A stretch of DNA of 64,000 nt from an uncultured Parabacteroides sp. (GTDB lineage Bacteria; Bacteroidota; Bacteroidia; Bacteroidales; Tannerellaceae). The DNA is taken from NCBI GenBank assembly GCA_944325355.1, contig CALUZS010000005.1:62001-126000 (forward strand), given 5' to 3'. Numbering within the stretch: position 1 is the first letter of the stretch; every line of letters starts with the position of its first letter. The translations under genes were made by a program, and so were the position numbers. The notes under the pieces are model-generated. The model was not told the DNA's origin. It searched no databases and saw only the letters and a list, made by a program, of their open reading frames with translations. This document shows positions 45,802-54,556 of this stretch, one piece after another.

Positions 45802-48800
45802 ATGCAAAACAAAGGATTTGTAAAAGTCTTTGCGGTTTTGCTAACGCTTGTATGTCTATTTTATCTGTCATTTACATTCGTTACCAGATACTACGACAAT
45901 AAAGCGATAGAAATAGCCGGCGGAGACGAAGAAAAGGAGAGAGCCTATATAGACTCCTTATTAACTGAAAAAGTGTGGTTAGGATACACTTTAAAAGAAT
46001 GCCGTGAATTGGAAATATCTTTAGGTCTTGACTTGAAAGGCGGTATGAACGTCGTATTGGAACTGAATGTTCCTGATGTTATCCGCTCATTGGCTAACAA
46101 CAATCAAGACGAGAATTTCAACAAAGCGCTTGAAACTGCTTACAATAACCAGGCAGGAAGCCAAAAAGATTTCATCGACCTTTTCGCGGAAGAATATAAA
46201 AAAGTTTCCAACGGGGGCAATTTGGCCGCACTTTTCAGCACATTTGAGTTAAAAGACAAAATCACTCCACAAAGTACGGATGCACAAGTTATTTCAGTAC
46301 TGAAAGAAGAGTTACAGAGTGCGATTGATAATTCTTTTAACGTCTTAAGAACACGTATTGACCGCTTCGGTGTCGTTTCTCCTAATATCCAACGGTTAGA
46401 GACCGCCGGACGTATTCTTATCGAACTTCCCGGCGTAAAAGAACCGGAACGTGTCCGCAAACTTTTACAAGGTAGTGCCAATCTGGAATTTTGGGAAACG
46501 TACAACCTGACCGATATATACCAAAAACTGGTCGAAGCTGATAATTTATTGGCTACATTATTGGCAAACGACAGCACAAAAACCGTTGCAGATGAAACCG
46601 CAGCTGCCGAAATCAACAAAGAAAACCAAACAGAAGCCGCTGCAGACACTACCCAAAAAGATGCTTTGCTTGAGCAGATGCAACAACAAAATAATGCAGA
46701 AAACGAATCATTGAGTGAAGAAGAATTTGCAAAAGCCCACCCGCTGTTCTCTTTATTGCAATTAAATGTTTATAACGGTCAACTTGTTCCAAGCGCAACC
46801 GTAGGTTATGCTAACACAAAAAACATTGCAAAAATCAATGAATACTTAAACATGAAACAAGTAAAAGATTTGCTTCCGCACAACCTTTCATTGAAATGGG
46901 GTGTAAAAGCCATCGATGAAAAAGAACAAATCTTTGAATTGTATGCAATCAAGATGTCGAACCGCGACGGAAGCCCAGCTTTAGGTGGGGATGTTGTTAC
47001 ATCCTCAAAAGCCGACTTCATGCAACAAGCCGGACGTACGGAACAACAGGTAAGTATGTCAATGAACGCCGAAGGAGCAAAAGCATGGGCTCGCCTGACA
47101 AAAGAAAATATTGGAAACTGTATCGCCATTGTCTTAGACAACATGGTATATTCTGCTCCGCGTGTAAACGATGAAATCACAGGAGGTCAATCATCTATCA
47201 CAGGAAACTTCACGCCGGAAGAAGCAAAAGACTTGGCGAACGTATTGAATTCCGGTAAAATGGCGGCATCGGTTCACATCGTTCAGGAAGATGTTGTAGG
47301 TCCTTCCTTGGGACAAGCAGCAATCAACGACGGTATGATTTCGTTCGCCATCGCATTAATCCTGTTGATGCTTTACATGTGCGCATTTTACGGATGGATT
47401 CCAGGTCTTATCGCCGACGGAGCCTTGGTGCTTAACATATTTTTTACGATGGGAGTCTTGGCTTCATTCCAAGCTGTATTAACTTTACCTGGTATTGCCG
47501 GTATGGTATTGACATTAGGTATGGCGGTAGATGCTAACGTGTTGATCTATGAACGTACAAAAGAAGAATTAAGAGCAGGAAAAGGATTGGCAAAAGCTAT
47601 CTCCGATGGATACAGCAACGCTTTCTCTGCCATCTTCGACTCAAACTTAACAACAATCATTACAGCAATCGTATTGTTCTACTTCGGCACAGGCCCAATC
47701 AGAGGTTTTGCAACTACGTTGGGTATAGGTCTGTTTGCGTCATTCCTTACCGCAGTATTCCTTACTCGTATCGTATATGAAGGTTTATTGGCAAAAGACA
47801 AATTAAAAAATTTGACGTTCACGACTTCAATTTCGAAAGATTTGCTGACAAATCCGAAAATCGAATTTTTGAAAGCCCGCAAAATCGGTTACCTCATTCC
47901 GCTAGGAATTATCATTCTGGGGACAATATCCATGATGACTATCGGATTAAATAAAGGTATCGATTTCACCGGTGGACGAAATTATATCATCCACTTCGAC
48001 CAGAATGTCAACACAGAGGATGTAAGAAACTTGTTGGATAAATCATTTAACGGCTCTATCAACGTAATTACTATCGGAACCCAAGACCAGGTTCGAGTTT
48101 CTACAAACTACAAGATAGAAGAAAATGATCCGGCAATTGACCAAGAAATAGAATCCCTGTTATATGAAGGATTAAAACCTTTGCTGAAAGAATCCACAAC
48201 ATTGGAAGATTTCAAAACTACCTACATACAAAGCTCACAGAAAGTGGGACCAAGTATGGCGGATGATATCAAAAACAGCGCATTCATGGCAGTTATTTTC
48301 TCCATGTTCTGTATGGCAGCTTACATCCTGCTTCGTTTCCGGGATATATCATTCTCCATCGGTGCATTTGCGTCCGTGGCTGTAACCACACTATGCATCA
48401 TAGCATTCTATACATTGTTATGGAAATTGCTTCCGTTCTCTATGGAGGTAGACCAGACATTTATTGCGGCAATTCTTACCATCATCGGTTACTCTATCAA
48501 TGATACGGTGGTCGTATTCGACCGTATTCGTGAAACCATCTCGATTTATCCGGATCGCGACCGCTATAAGGTAATCAATGACGCATTAAATTCAACGTTG
48601 TCACGAACAATGAATACTTCTTTGACAACACTGGTAGTTGTCCTTTGTATCTTCATCCTCGGTGGAAGCACAATCCGAAGCTTCACATTCGCGATATTGT
48701 TAGGTATTATCATAGGAACCTACTCAACGTTGTTTATCGCAACTCCGATTGCTTACGAGATACAGAAAAAGAAAATCAACAAACATGCAAAGAAAGTTTC

Positions 48801-48828
48801 TCAACAAGCGACAACATCTGGGAAATAA
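45802..48828 (+). CDS. secDF: Protein translocase SecDF (fused)
   Basis: 1008 residues. SecD part: LEISLGLDLKGGMNVVLELN (D1), FNVLRTRIDRFGVVSPNIQR, then six membrane segments with LGMAVDANVLIYERTKEELR (the D4 motif). A low-complexity Ala/Asn/Glu/Gln insert lies at about residues 255-310. SecF part from about residue 690: LNKGIDFTGGRNYIIHFDQN and TIIGYSINDTVVVFDRIRET (F4 motif). It uses the proton gradient to pull preproteins. The fusion of SecD and SecF into one chain is normal in Bacteroidetes. Confidence 0.96.
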   Translation: MQNKGFVKVFAVLLTLVCLFYLSFTFVTRYYDNKAIEIAGGDEEKERAYIDSLLTEKVWLGYTLKECRELEISLGLDLKGGMNVVLELNVPDVIRSLANNNQDENFNKALETAYNNQAGSQKDFIDLFAEEYKKVSNGGNLAALFSTFELKDKITPQSTDAQVISVLKEELQSAIDNSFNVLRTRIDRFGVVSPNIQRLETAGRILIELPGVKEPERVRKLLQGSANLEFWETYNLTDIYQKLVEADNLLATLLANDSTKTVADETAAAEINKENQTEAAADTTQKDALLEQMQQQNNAENESLSEEEFAKAHPLFSLLQLNVYNGQLVPSATVGYANTKNIAKINEYLNMKQVKDLLPHNLSLKWGVKAIDEKEQIFELYAIKMSNRDGSPALGGDVVTSSKADFMQQAGRTEQQVSMSMNAEGAKAWARLTKENIGNCIAIVLDNMVYSAPRVNDEITGGQSSITGNFTPEEAKDLANVLNSGKMAASVHIVQEDVVGPSLGQAAINDGMISFAIALILLMLYMCAFYGWIPGLIADGALVLNIFFTMGVLASFQAVLTLPGIAGMVLTLGMAVDANVLIYERTKEELRAGKGLAKAISDGYSNAFSAIFDSNLTTIITAIVLFYFGTGPIRGFATTLGIGLFASFLTAVFLTRIVYEGLLAKDKLKNLTFTTSISKDLLTNPKIEFLKARKIGYLIPLGIIILGTISMMTIGLNKGIDFTGGRNYIIHFDQNVNTEDVRNLLDKSFNGSINVITIGTQDQVRVSTNYKIEENDPAIDQEIESLLYEGLKPLLKESTTLEDFKTTYIQSSQKVGPSMADDIKNSAFMAVIFSMFCMAAYILLRFRDISFSIGAFASVAVTTLCIIAFYTLLWKLLPFSMEVDQTFIAAILTIIGYSINDTVVVFDRIRETISIYPDRDRYKVINDALNSTLSRTMNTSLTTLVVVLCIFILGGSTIRSFTFAILLGIIIGTYSTLFIATPIAYEIQKKKINKHAKKVSQQATTSGK

Positions 48829-48849
48829 GATTGACAGACATTAAGCATA

Positions 48850-48888
48850 AAAAGGAACGGTCTCAATTTTTGAGACCGTTCCTTTTTT
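48850..48888. terminator. Terminator between secDF and the phosphotransferase gene
   Basis: AAAGGAACGGTCTCAA pairs with TTGAGACCGTTCCTTT around TTT and is followed by a T-run. It lies between convergent genes and can serve both. Confidence 0.9.
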
Positions 48889-48924
48889 AATTCCCTATTG
48901 ATTCAAACAGATTTCCTTGCCGGA

Positions 48925-50019
48925 TTACAACCACTGCTTCATGAAACCATCCATCTTTTCTGCATTCTCCTCCAAACTCTGCAACAGTTTGAATTGCGCC
49001 TTTGTCCGAATCAGATTATGTTTCGGACGGTGTATCTTATAATAAACATCACCATTGATATAATCCGTAAGGAAACGGACCGTCTGCATATAAGTCAACA
49101 ACCGACCGCCATAAGGAAGCAATTGTATCTCCATTGGAGTTAGGAAAGAACGTGCTGTTTCCATATATCCACGCGTATATGCTTCAAAAATCGGAATATT
49201 CACCCGAACATTATCCAGATTCTCATCATCCTCTGCCCCGGTATTACCTGCTGTACGGATAAAATCACCTATATCCGAAAGGACAAACCCTGGCATTACG
49301 GTATCTAAATCGATAACACACAAAACATTTCCTTCCTCATCAAAAAGGATGTTATTCACTTTTGTATCACAATGGTTCGTACGTTTCTTCAGTTTCCCCT
49401 CACGATACATCCGTTCCTGTATACACATACTGTCGGCTCTTTTTTCAATTTCTTCAACAAGTGAAGAGACTTCCTCCAAACGTCCGGCTGGGTCATTCGC
49501 AATCGCTTCGTGGAATTGTTGCAAACGAAACTCCATGTTATGGAAATTCGGAATTGTTTCTCCCAATGCCCCTTCAGGAAGGTCAGACAACATTGACTGA
49601 AATTCGCCAAAAGCCTTGCCTGCCTCATACGACAGCTCTGGAGAGACCTCCTCATAACTCTTACTACGAGGAATAAACAAACAAACACGCCAATAACTGT
49701 CTCCGTCAAAATAGTAATTCTTACCATCCTTAGCCGGAAGAAAAGTCAGAACTTTCCGGTCGATGTCTGCAACTCCTTTTTCCTCCAATTTCCGACGGAT
49801 ATGCGTCGTGACCGTATGGATATTATTCTGCAACATGTCAACATTATTAAAAATAAGGTGGTTAATCCGTTGCAATACATACTTCACTTCATTATTCTCA
49901 ACCGTTACTTTCAACGTGTCGTTTATGTGACCGTTCCCAAAAGGTTCAACCGAAACGACTTTCTCTTTCAGCTGAAACTGATCGAGGATACGCAATAAAT
50001 CTTCTTTTGTTTTACACAT
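48925..50019 (-). CDS. Phosphotransferase enzyme family protein, N-acetylhexosamine-kinase-like
   Basis: 364 residues with the choline/aminoglycoside kinase fold. GNGHINDTLKVTVENNEVKY is the nucleotide loop, LQRINHLIF has the ATP-binding region, NHCDTKVNNILFDEEGN is the Brenner-type catalytic loop (Asp), and CVIDLDTVMPGFVLSDIGDF holds the metal-binding Asp. In Bacteroidetes such genes often are kinases for N-acetylhexosamines or other sugars; it resembles NahK of bifidobacteria. The acceptor sugar is not proven. Confidence 0.8.
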   Translation of the reverse strand: MCKTKEDLLRILDQFQLKEKVVSVEPFGNGHINDTLKVTVENNEVKYVLQRINHLIFNNVDMLQNNIHTVTTHIRRKLEEKGVADIDRKVLTFLPAKDGKNYYFDGDSYWRVCLFIPRSKSYEEVSPELSYEAGKAFGEFQSMLSDLPEGALGETIPNFHNMEFRLQQFHEAIANDPAGRLEEVSSLVEEIEKRADSMCIQERMYREGKLKKRTNHCDTKVNNILFDEEGNVLCVIDLDTVMPGFVLSDIGDFIRTAGNTGAEDDENLDNVRVNIPIFEAYTRGYMETARSFLTPMEIQLLPYGGRLLTYMQTVRFLTDYINGDVYYKIHRPKHNLIRTKAQFKLLQSLEENAEKMDGFMKQWL

Positions 50020-50248
50020 GGCTATTAAAATTTAATATTCGCAAATATACTTATTTTATTTCAGGCAGCAAGCCATCAAACGATACGTAGAAAAATTAAC
50101 TGCAAAATATTGCATAGCCGGAACAACAGCTTTTCTCAAAGCGCATCAACAATCTATTTGACGGAACAAATTGACAAATATTCGCCAAATAAGATTTAAT
50201 ATCCAACTTTTTTCTTTCAAAATGATACTTCTATTAAAAAATAATCCG

Positions 50249-50256
50249 TACATTTG
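50249..50256 (+). promoter_or_regulatory. -7 element of the lrp-like gene
   Basis: TACATTTG, an exact TAnnTTTG, 41 bases before the start. No good -33 match is seen. Confidence 0.5.
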
Positions 50257-50296
50257 ATAGCTAAAAGAAAACATACAATTAAAGTTGTTAGAAGAG

Positions 50297-50764
50297 ATGG
50301 AAAAGATAGACAAATTAGACCGACAGATCTTGAACATTATTTCAAAAAATGCCAGAATCCCTTTCAAGGATGTTGCTGAAGAATGCGGCGTTTCTCGTGC
50401 GGCCATTCATCAGAGAGTCCAACGAATGATTGACATGAATGTGATTGTGGGTTCAGGCTATCACATCAATCCAAAAGTATTAGGATATAATACATGCACG
50501 TATATAGGAGTAAAACTGGAAAAAGGCTCAATGTATAAAGATGTTGTTCCTGAATTTGAAAAAATATCCGAAGTCGTGGAATGCCATTTTACGACCGGTC
50601 CATATACAATGCTGATTAAATTGTATGCCCGCGATAACGAGCATTTGATGGAACTGCTCAATTCGCAAATCCAGGAAATCCCTGGCGTCACGGCTACGGA
50701 GACTCTTATTTCATTACGGCAAAGCGTTAAACGGGAAATCCCCATCTGCGATATAGAAGAATAG
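50297..50764 (+). CDS. Lrp/AsnC family transcriptional regulator
   Basis: 155 residues when started at MEKIDKLDRQ; a TTG four codons upstream is less likely. The helix-turn-helix is VAEECGVSRAAIHQRVQRMI (about 25-45). The C-terminal RAM ligand domain covers about 70-150 (YIGVKLEKG, TGPYTMLIKLYARDNEHLME). It senses an amino acid or similar small molecule and controls metabolic genes; its ligand is unknown. It stands alone, with its own promoter and terminator. Confidence 0.93.
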   Translation: MEKIDKLDRQILNIISKNARIPFKDVAEECGVSRAAIHQRVQRMIDMNVIVGSGYHINPKVLGYNTCTYIGVKLEKGSMYKDVVPEFEKISEVVECHFTTGPYTMLIKLYARDNEHLMELLNSQIQEIPGVTATETLISLRQSVKREIPICDIEE

Positions 50765-50789
50765 TTTCATAGGCTATATAATTTGTTTT

Positions 50790-50833
50790 AAAAGCCCGAA
50801 GACATCTCAAAAATTTTCTCTTCGGGCTTTTTC
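50790..50833 (+). terminator. Terminator after the lrp-like gene
   Basis: AAAAGCCCGAAGA pairs with TCTTCGGGCTTTTT around a 16-base loop and ends in a T-run. Confidence 0.85.
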
Positions 50834-50855
50834 TGTTTTTTTGTCTCACTATGAC

Positions 50856-50863
50856 TATATTTG
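50856..50863 (+). promoter_or_regulatory. -7 element of the S8 protease gene
   Basis: TATATTTG, an exact TAnnTTTG, 22 bases before the ATG at 50886. An ATG at 50841 lies upstream of it and is rejected. Confidence 0.55.
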
Positions 50864-50885
50864 TAGTAATATCAAGAATGTGCTG

Positions 50886-52268
50886 ATGAAAATATTTTAC
50901 ATTATACTATTACTCTTTATTCAATGCGTAGCCTACTGCTCGAATTCTGAATGCGAATGCGTATACGCATTCCGTGTTTACCTGAAAGACAAAGGGGAGA
51001 ATGGATGTTCGATAGACAAACCACTAAAATTCCTGTCTGCTGATGCAATCGCACGGAGGGAAAAACAAGGAATAGAAATTACGGAAGCCGATCTCCCGAT
51101 TTCTCCCGCCTACCTGGATTCACTTACCCGTGACGGTGGGAAAATAATGACCAGCAGCAAATGGTTCTCTACCGTAGTTGTGCAATCAAAAGACAGCGCA
51201 TTTGCTTCAACGTTAAAAGAGATATCAATTGTCGATTCTGTAAAATTCGTCTGGAAAGGGAAACCTTTTAATACCCCGAAACCAGCAAAAGAGAACGATC
51301 GTTATGAGCTTGACGAATCGTCAATAAAAGCGGAATACGGATATGCCGAAATCCAGATAAAAATGCTTAACGGAATACGGTTACATAAAGCAGGCTTCAA
51401 GGGAAAAGGCATGAAAGTGGCAGTAATCGACGCAGGCTTCCGCAATGCCAACAGAATCGAAGCATTCGATAAACTGAACCTATTGGGGACTTATAATGTA
51501 CATATGCCAGGAGAGAGTGTCTTTATCGGCGATGACCACGGGACAAAAGTACTCTCTTGCTTGGCAGCCAACCACAAAGGCATCATGATAGGAACAGCTC
51601 CGGAAGCTTCATACCTGCTTATCAAAAGTGAAGACAACCGTTCGGAATATCCCATTGAAGAAGATTATTGGACTGCTGCCGTGGAATATGCCGACAGCTT
51701 CGGTATCGATGTCATCTCTTCATCGTTAGGATACTTTTCCTATGACAACAAAGAGGGATATACGCACACCGACTTGGACGGGAACCATGCGATGATTTCC
51801 AAAGCGGCATCCTTGGCTGCATCCAAAGGTATACTGCTGTTCACAAGCGCCGGAAATGAAGGTGGAGGGCATTGGTCCAAGATAACCTTTCCTGCCGATG
51901 CTAAAGACATACTGACCGTCGGCTCCGTCACCAAAAGAAAAGAGCGAAGTCTCTTCAGTTCGGTCGGTTTCACTGCGGATGAAAGAATAAAACCGGATGT
52001 TGTGGCAATGGGCTCCCACTGCTGTGTCATAGACGCAAACGGAGAAATCAGCTATGCTAACGGCACCTCTTTCTCCACACCCATTTTGGCAGGGCTCGGC
52101 GTCTGCCTGTGGCAAGCCTTCCCCTACCTGAAATATTCCGACATCATCCATTTATTACAACATTCTTCCAGCAACTTCAAGAATCCGACAAAAGAATATG
52201 GATATGGAATCCCCAATGTATATAAAGCGTACAGATATGCAAAAAGACATGGATCTAAATTTGACTGA
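50886..52268 (+). CDS. Secreted subtilisin-like serine protease (S8)
   Basis: 460 residues with a signal sequence (KIFYIILLLFIQCVAYCS, 1-19). A propeptide-like domain covers about 20-150. The catalytic triad is Asp in MKVAVIDAGFRN, His in GDDHGTKVLSCLA and Ser in NGTSFSTPILAGLG; the oxyanion Asn is in FTSAGNEGGGH. It should mature outside the cytoplasm and degrade or process proteins. It has no C-terminal sorting domain. Its last 32 bases overlap the start of xseA, so it may be translated in the same operon as xseA, xseB and ispD. Confidence 0.92.
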   Translation: MKIFYIILLLFIQCVAYCSNSECECVYAFRVYLKDKGENGCSIDKPLKFLSADAIARREKQGIEITEADLPISPAYLDSLTRDGGKIMTSSKWFSTVVVQSKDSAFASTLKEISIVDSVKFVWKGKPFNTPKPAKENDRYELDESSIKAEYGYAEIQIKMLNGIRLHKAGFKGKGMKVAVIDAGFRNANRIEAFDKLNLLGTYNVHMPGESVFIGDDHGTKVLSCLAANHKGIMIGTAPEASYLLIKSEDNRSEYPIEEDYWTAAVEYADSFGIDVISSSLGYFSYDNKEGYTHTDLDGNHAMISKAASLAASKGILLFTSAGNEGGGHWSKITFPADAKDILTVGSVTKRKERSLFSSVGFTADERIKPDVVAMGSHCCVIDANGEISYANGTSFSTPILAGLGVCLWQAFPYLKYSDIIHLLQHSSSNFKNPTKEYGYGIPNVYKAYRYAKRHGSKFD

Positions 52269-53616
52269 CGGCAGTTCAAACAGCACCCCTCTTTCGCTAT
52301 TTGAATTATGCACGCAGATTCGGAAGACATTAAAGGAAACATTTCCTACAACATATTGGGTGCGAGCCGAGACGAGCGATGTCAGGATTAACGCATCGTC
52401 CGGACATTGCTATCTGGAGTTTATCGAAAAAAGCGAGAAATCCAACCAGCTGCTGGCAAAAGTACGGGGAGCCATTTGGGCAAATGTATTCAGGATGTTA
52501 AAGCCCTACTTTGAAACGGAAACCGGACAGACGTTCGCTTCCGGTCTGAAAGTATTGGTACAGGTCACAGTAGAATACCACGAAGTCTATGGAATCAGCT
52601 TAAATGTCATCGACATTGACCCAACTTACACGTTAGGCGATCTGGTCCGAAAACGGCAGGAAATCATCAAACGCCTACAAGACGAAGGGATTTTCAACCT
52701 TAATAAAGAGTTGGATTTTCCCACATTGCCACAACGCATTGCCGTCATATCATCGCCGACTGCGGCCGGGCTCGGGGATTTCTACGACCAACTGCTACAT
52801 AACAAAAACGGATATTCATTCCATATCAAACTATTTCCGTCACTAATGCAGGGAGAAAAAACAGAAGGCTCTATCATCGAAGCACTTGAACGGATTTACG
52901 AAGCATGCGACCTGTTCGATGCCGTGGTCATCATTCGCGGAGGAGGTGCCACATCAGAGCTGAACAGCTTCGATTCATACCAGCTTGCGGCCCATTGCGC
53001 GCAATTTCCCCTGCCCATCATTACGGGCATAGGACACGAACGAGATGAAACCATCGTAGATATGGTTGCGCATACCCGGTTAAAAACACCAACAGCCGTA
53101 GCTGCCTTCTTAATAACCTGCATGGAGCACGCCGACAAAGAAATAACTACGTTGCAACAATCAATTGCCAATATGGCTAACGAACTGTTGCTCCGACAGC
53201 GGATGTTCCTGCAAGTATGCTGTAACCGTTTTCCTTCGTTGGTTACTTTACAGATAGAACATTTTCGCTCGGAATTAAATTCACTTGAAAGCAAAATTCC
53301 AGTATTAACAAAGAGTCTCACCGAAAAACAGGGGATGGAATTGCTAAAGCTCAAACAACAACTCACAACAGCCTGCGAACAACTGCTTCATTCCAAAAGA
53401 CAATCGCTGGAGATGTCCGAACAATATATAAAAATGGCATCACCCGACTATCTATTAAAAAAAGGATACTCGTTGACACTCAAAAACGGACAGATAATCA
53501 AATCGGTTGCCAGTTTGTCTCCCAACGATATCGTATCAATTCGAATGGCAGATGGCAGCGTAGAAAGCGAAGTAAAATCCATATCAGCCTATACTGACAA
53601 CGTAATACAAGATTAA
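52237..53616 (+). CDS. xseA: Exodeoxyribonuclease VII large subunit
   Basis: 459 residues; the start MQKDMDLN at 52237 or MDLNL at 52249 lies inside the S8 gene. N-terminal OB fold: TTYWVRAETSDVRINASSGH. Catalytic region: LPQRIAVISSPTAAGLGDFY, VVIIRGGGATSELNSFDSYQ, GIGHERDETIVDMVAHTRLK and TPTAVA. A C-terminal coiled coil follows. It degrades single-stranded DNA with XseB. Confidence 0.95.
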   Translation: MQKDMDLNLTDGSSNSTPLSLFELCTQIRKTLKETFPTTYWVRAETSDVRINASSGHCYLEFIEKSEKSNQLLAKVRGAIWANVFRMLKPYFETETGQTFASGLKVLVQVTVEYHEVYGISLNVIDIDPTYTLGDLVRKRQEIIKRLQDEGIFNLNKELDFPTLPQRIAVISSPTAAGLGDFYDQLLHNKNGYSFHIKLFPSLMQGEKTEGSIIEALERIYEACDLFDAVVIIRGGGATSELNSFDSYQLAAHCAQFPLPIITGIGHERDETIVDMVAHTRLKTPTAVAAFLITCMEHADKEITTLQQSIANMANELLLRQRMFLQVCCNRFPSLVTLQIEHFRSELNSLESKIPVLTKSLTEKQGMELLKLKQQLTTACEQLLHSKRQSLEMSEQYIKMASPDYLLKKGYSLTLKNGQIIKSVASLSPNDIVSIRMADGSVESEVKSISAYTDNVIQD

Positions 53617-53625
53617 AATATAATT

Positions 53626-53829
53626 ATGGAAACAACAACAGAATCATACAACGAAGCAATAGAAAAATTGCGGAAAATCGTTTCCGAAATAGAAAGCGGG
53701 AACGCCGATATCGACACACTATCAGCAAACGTAAAAGAGGCTGAACGACTGATTACGCTCTGTAAAAAGAAACTATATAAGGTAGACGAAGACATCAAAA
53801 GCATATTAGAAAAATTAGACAATGAATAA
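53626..53829 (+). CDS. xseB: Exodeoxyribonuclease VII small subunit
   Basis: 67 residues: [20 protein letters not shown] and [20 protein letters not shown], a two-helix coiled protein that binds XseA. It overlaps the ispD start by 8 bases. Confidence 0.94.
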   Translation: METTTESYNEAIEKLRKIVSEIESGNADIDTLSANVKEAERLITLCKKKLYKVDEDIKSILEKLDNE

Positions 53830-54523
53830 TCGGTTTGTAATTATCGTTGCCGGCGGGAAAGGGCTGCGGATGGGAAGCGAGCTCCCCAAGCAGTTTATTC
53901 CAATCCAAGGCAAGCCACTGCTTATGCACACTCTGGAAAAATTCCATCACTGGGATTCTTCGACAAAAATAATCCTTGTCCTTCCACAAGAACATCAGGA
54001 CTACTGGAGGATGCTGTGCAAAGAAATTGGATGTAACACGCCACATTTCATAGTAGACGGTGGAGAAACACGGTTCCATTCCGTCAAGAACGGATTAGCT
54101 TATATTGAAAATGAGATGGTACGTTGCCAATTAAAGAAAGAGAATACCATAATCGCTGTCCATGACGGAGTGCGCCCTTTCGTGTCCGAAAAGACGATAT
54201 CCGCCTGTTTCTACGAAGCCGAAAAAAACAAAACCGCTGTTCCCGTAATTCCTATCATAGATTCGCTACGGGAAAAAGTTTCAGAAAACGAAAGTCACCC
54301 GGTAGACCGTTCCCGTTTCTACGCCGTACAGACTCCGCAAGTATTTACCGCACCGCTTTTATTGGAAGCTTACCAACAGCCTTTCGACCAACGGTTCACC
54401 GATGACGCATCGGTAGTAGAAGCAGAAGGCGCGACAATACATCTGGTTGAAGGCAACCGGGAAAACATCAAAATCACAACACCTTTCGATCTTATAATTG
54501 CCAAAGCATTGCTTCCGGAATAA
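53822..54523 (+). CDS. ispD: 2-C-methyl-D-erythritol 4-phosphate cytidylyltransferase
   Basis: 233 residues. CTP-binding [20 protein letters not shown], then [31 protein letters not shown] and [19 protein letters not shown] are IspD motifs. It makes CDP-methylerythritol in the MEP route to isoprenoids. It starts inside xseB. The gene ends in a hairpin with its stop codon in the loop. Confidence 0.95.
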   Translation: MNNRFVIIVAGGKGLRMGSELPKQFIPIQGKPLLMHTLEKFHHWDSSTKIILVLPQEHQDYWRMLCKEIGCNTPHFIVDGGETRFHSVKNGLAYIENEMVRCQLKKENTIIAVHDGVRPFVSEKTISACFYEAEKNKTAVPVIPIIDSLREKVSENESHPVDRSRFYAVQTPQVFTAPLLLEAYQQPFDQRFTDDASVVEAEGATIHLVEGNRENIKITTPFDLIIAKALLPE

Positions 54524-54537
54524 GTTTTCCGGAAGCA
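54510..54537. terminator. Hairpin over the ispD stop codon, between ispD and dnaE
   Basis: TTGCTTCCGGAA pairs with TTCCGGAAGCAA (12 bp) and the TAA stop of ispD is in the loop. No clear T-run follows on either strand, so it may be a terminator, an mRNA 3'-end stabiliser or both. Confidence 0.5.
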
Positions 54538-54556
54538 ACATAGGCCGGCATCGTAA

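Noticed and set aside
46564..46735. Ala/Gln/Asn-rich insert in SecDF as a sign of two separate genes
   Set aside because: The frame continues without stop and the SecD motifs lie on both sides; such inserts are common in Bacteroidetes SecDF.
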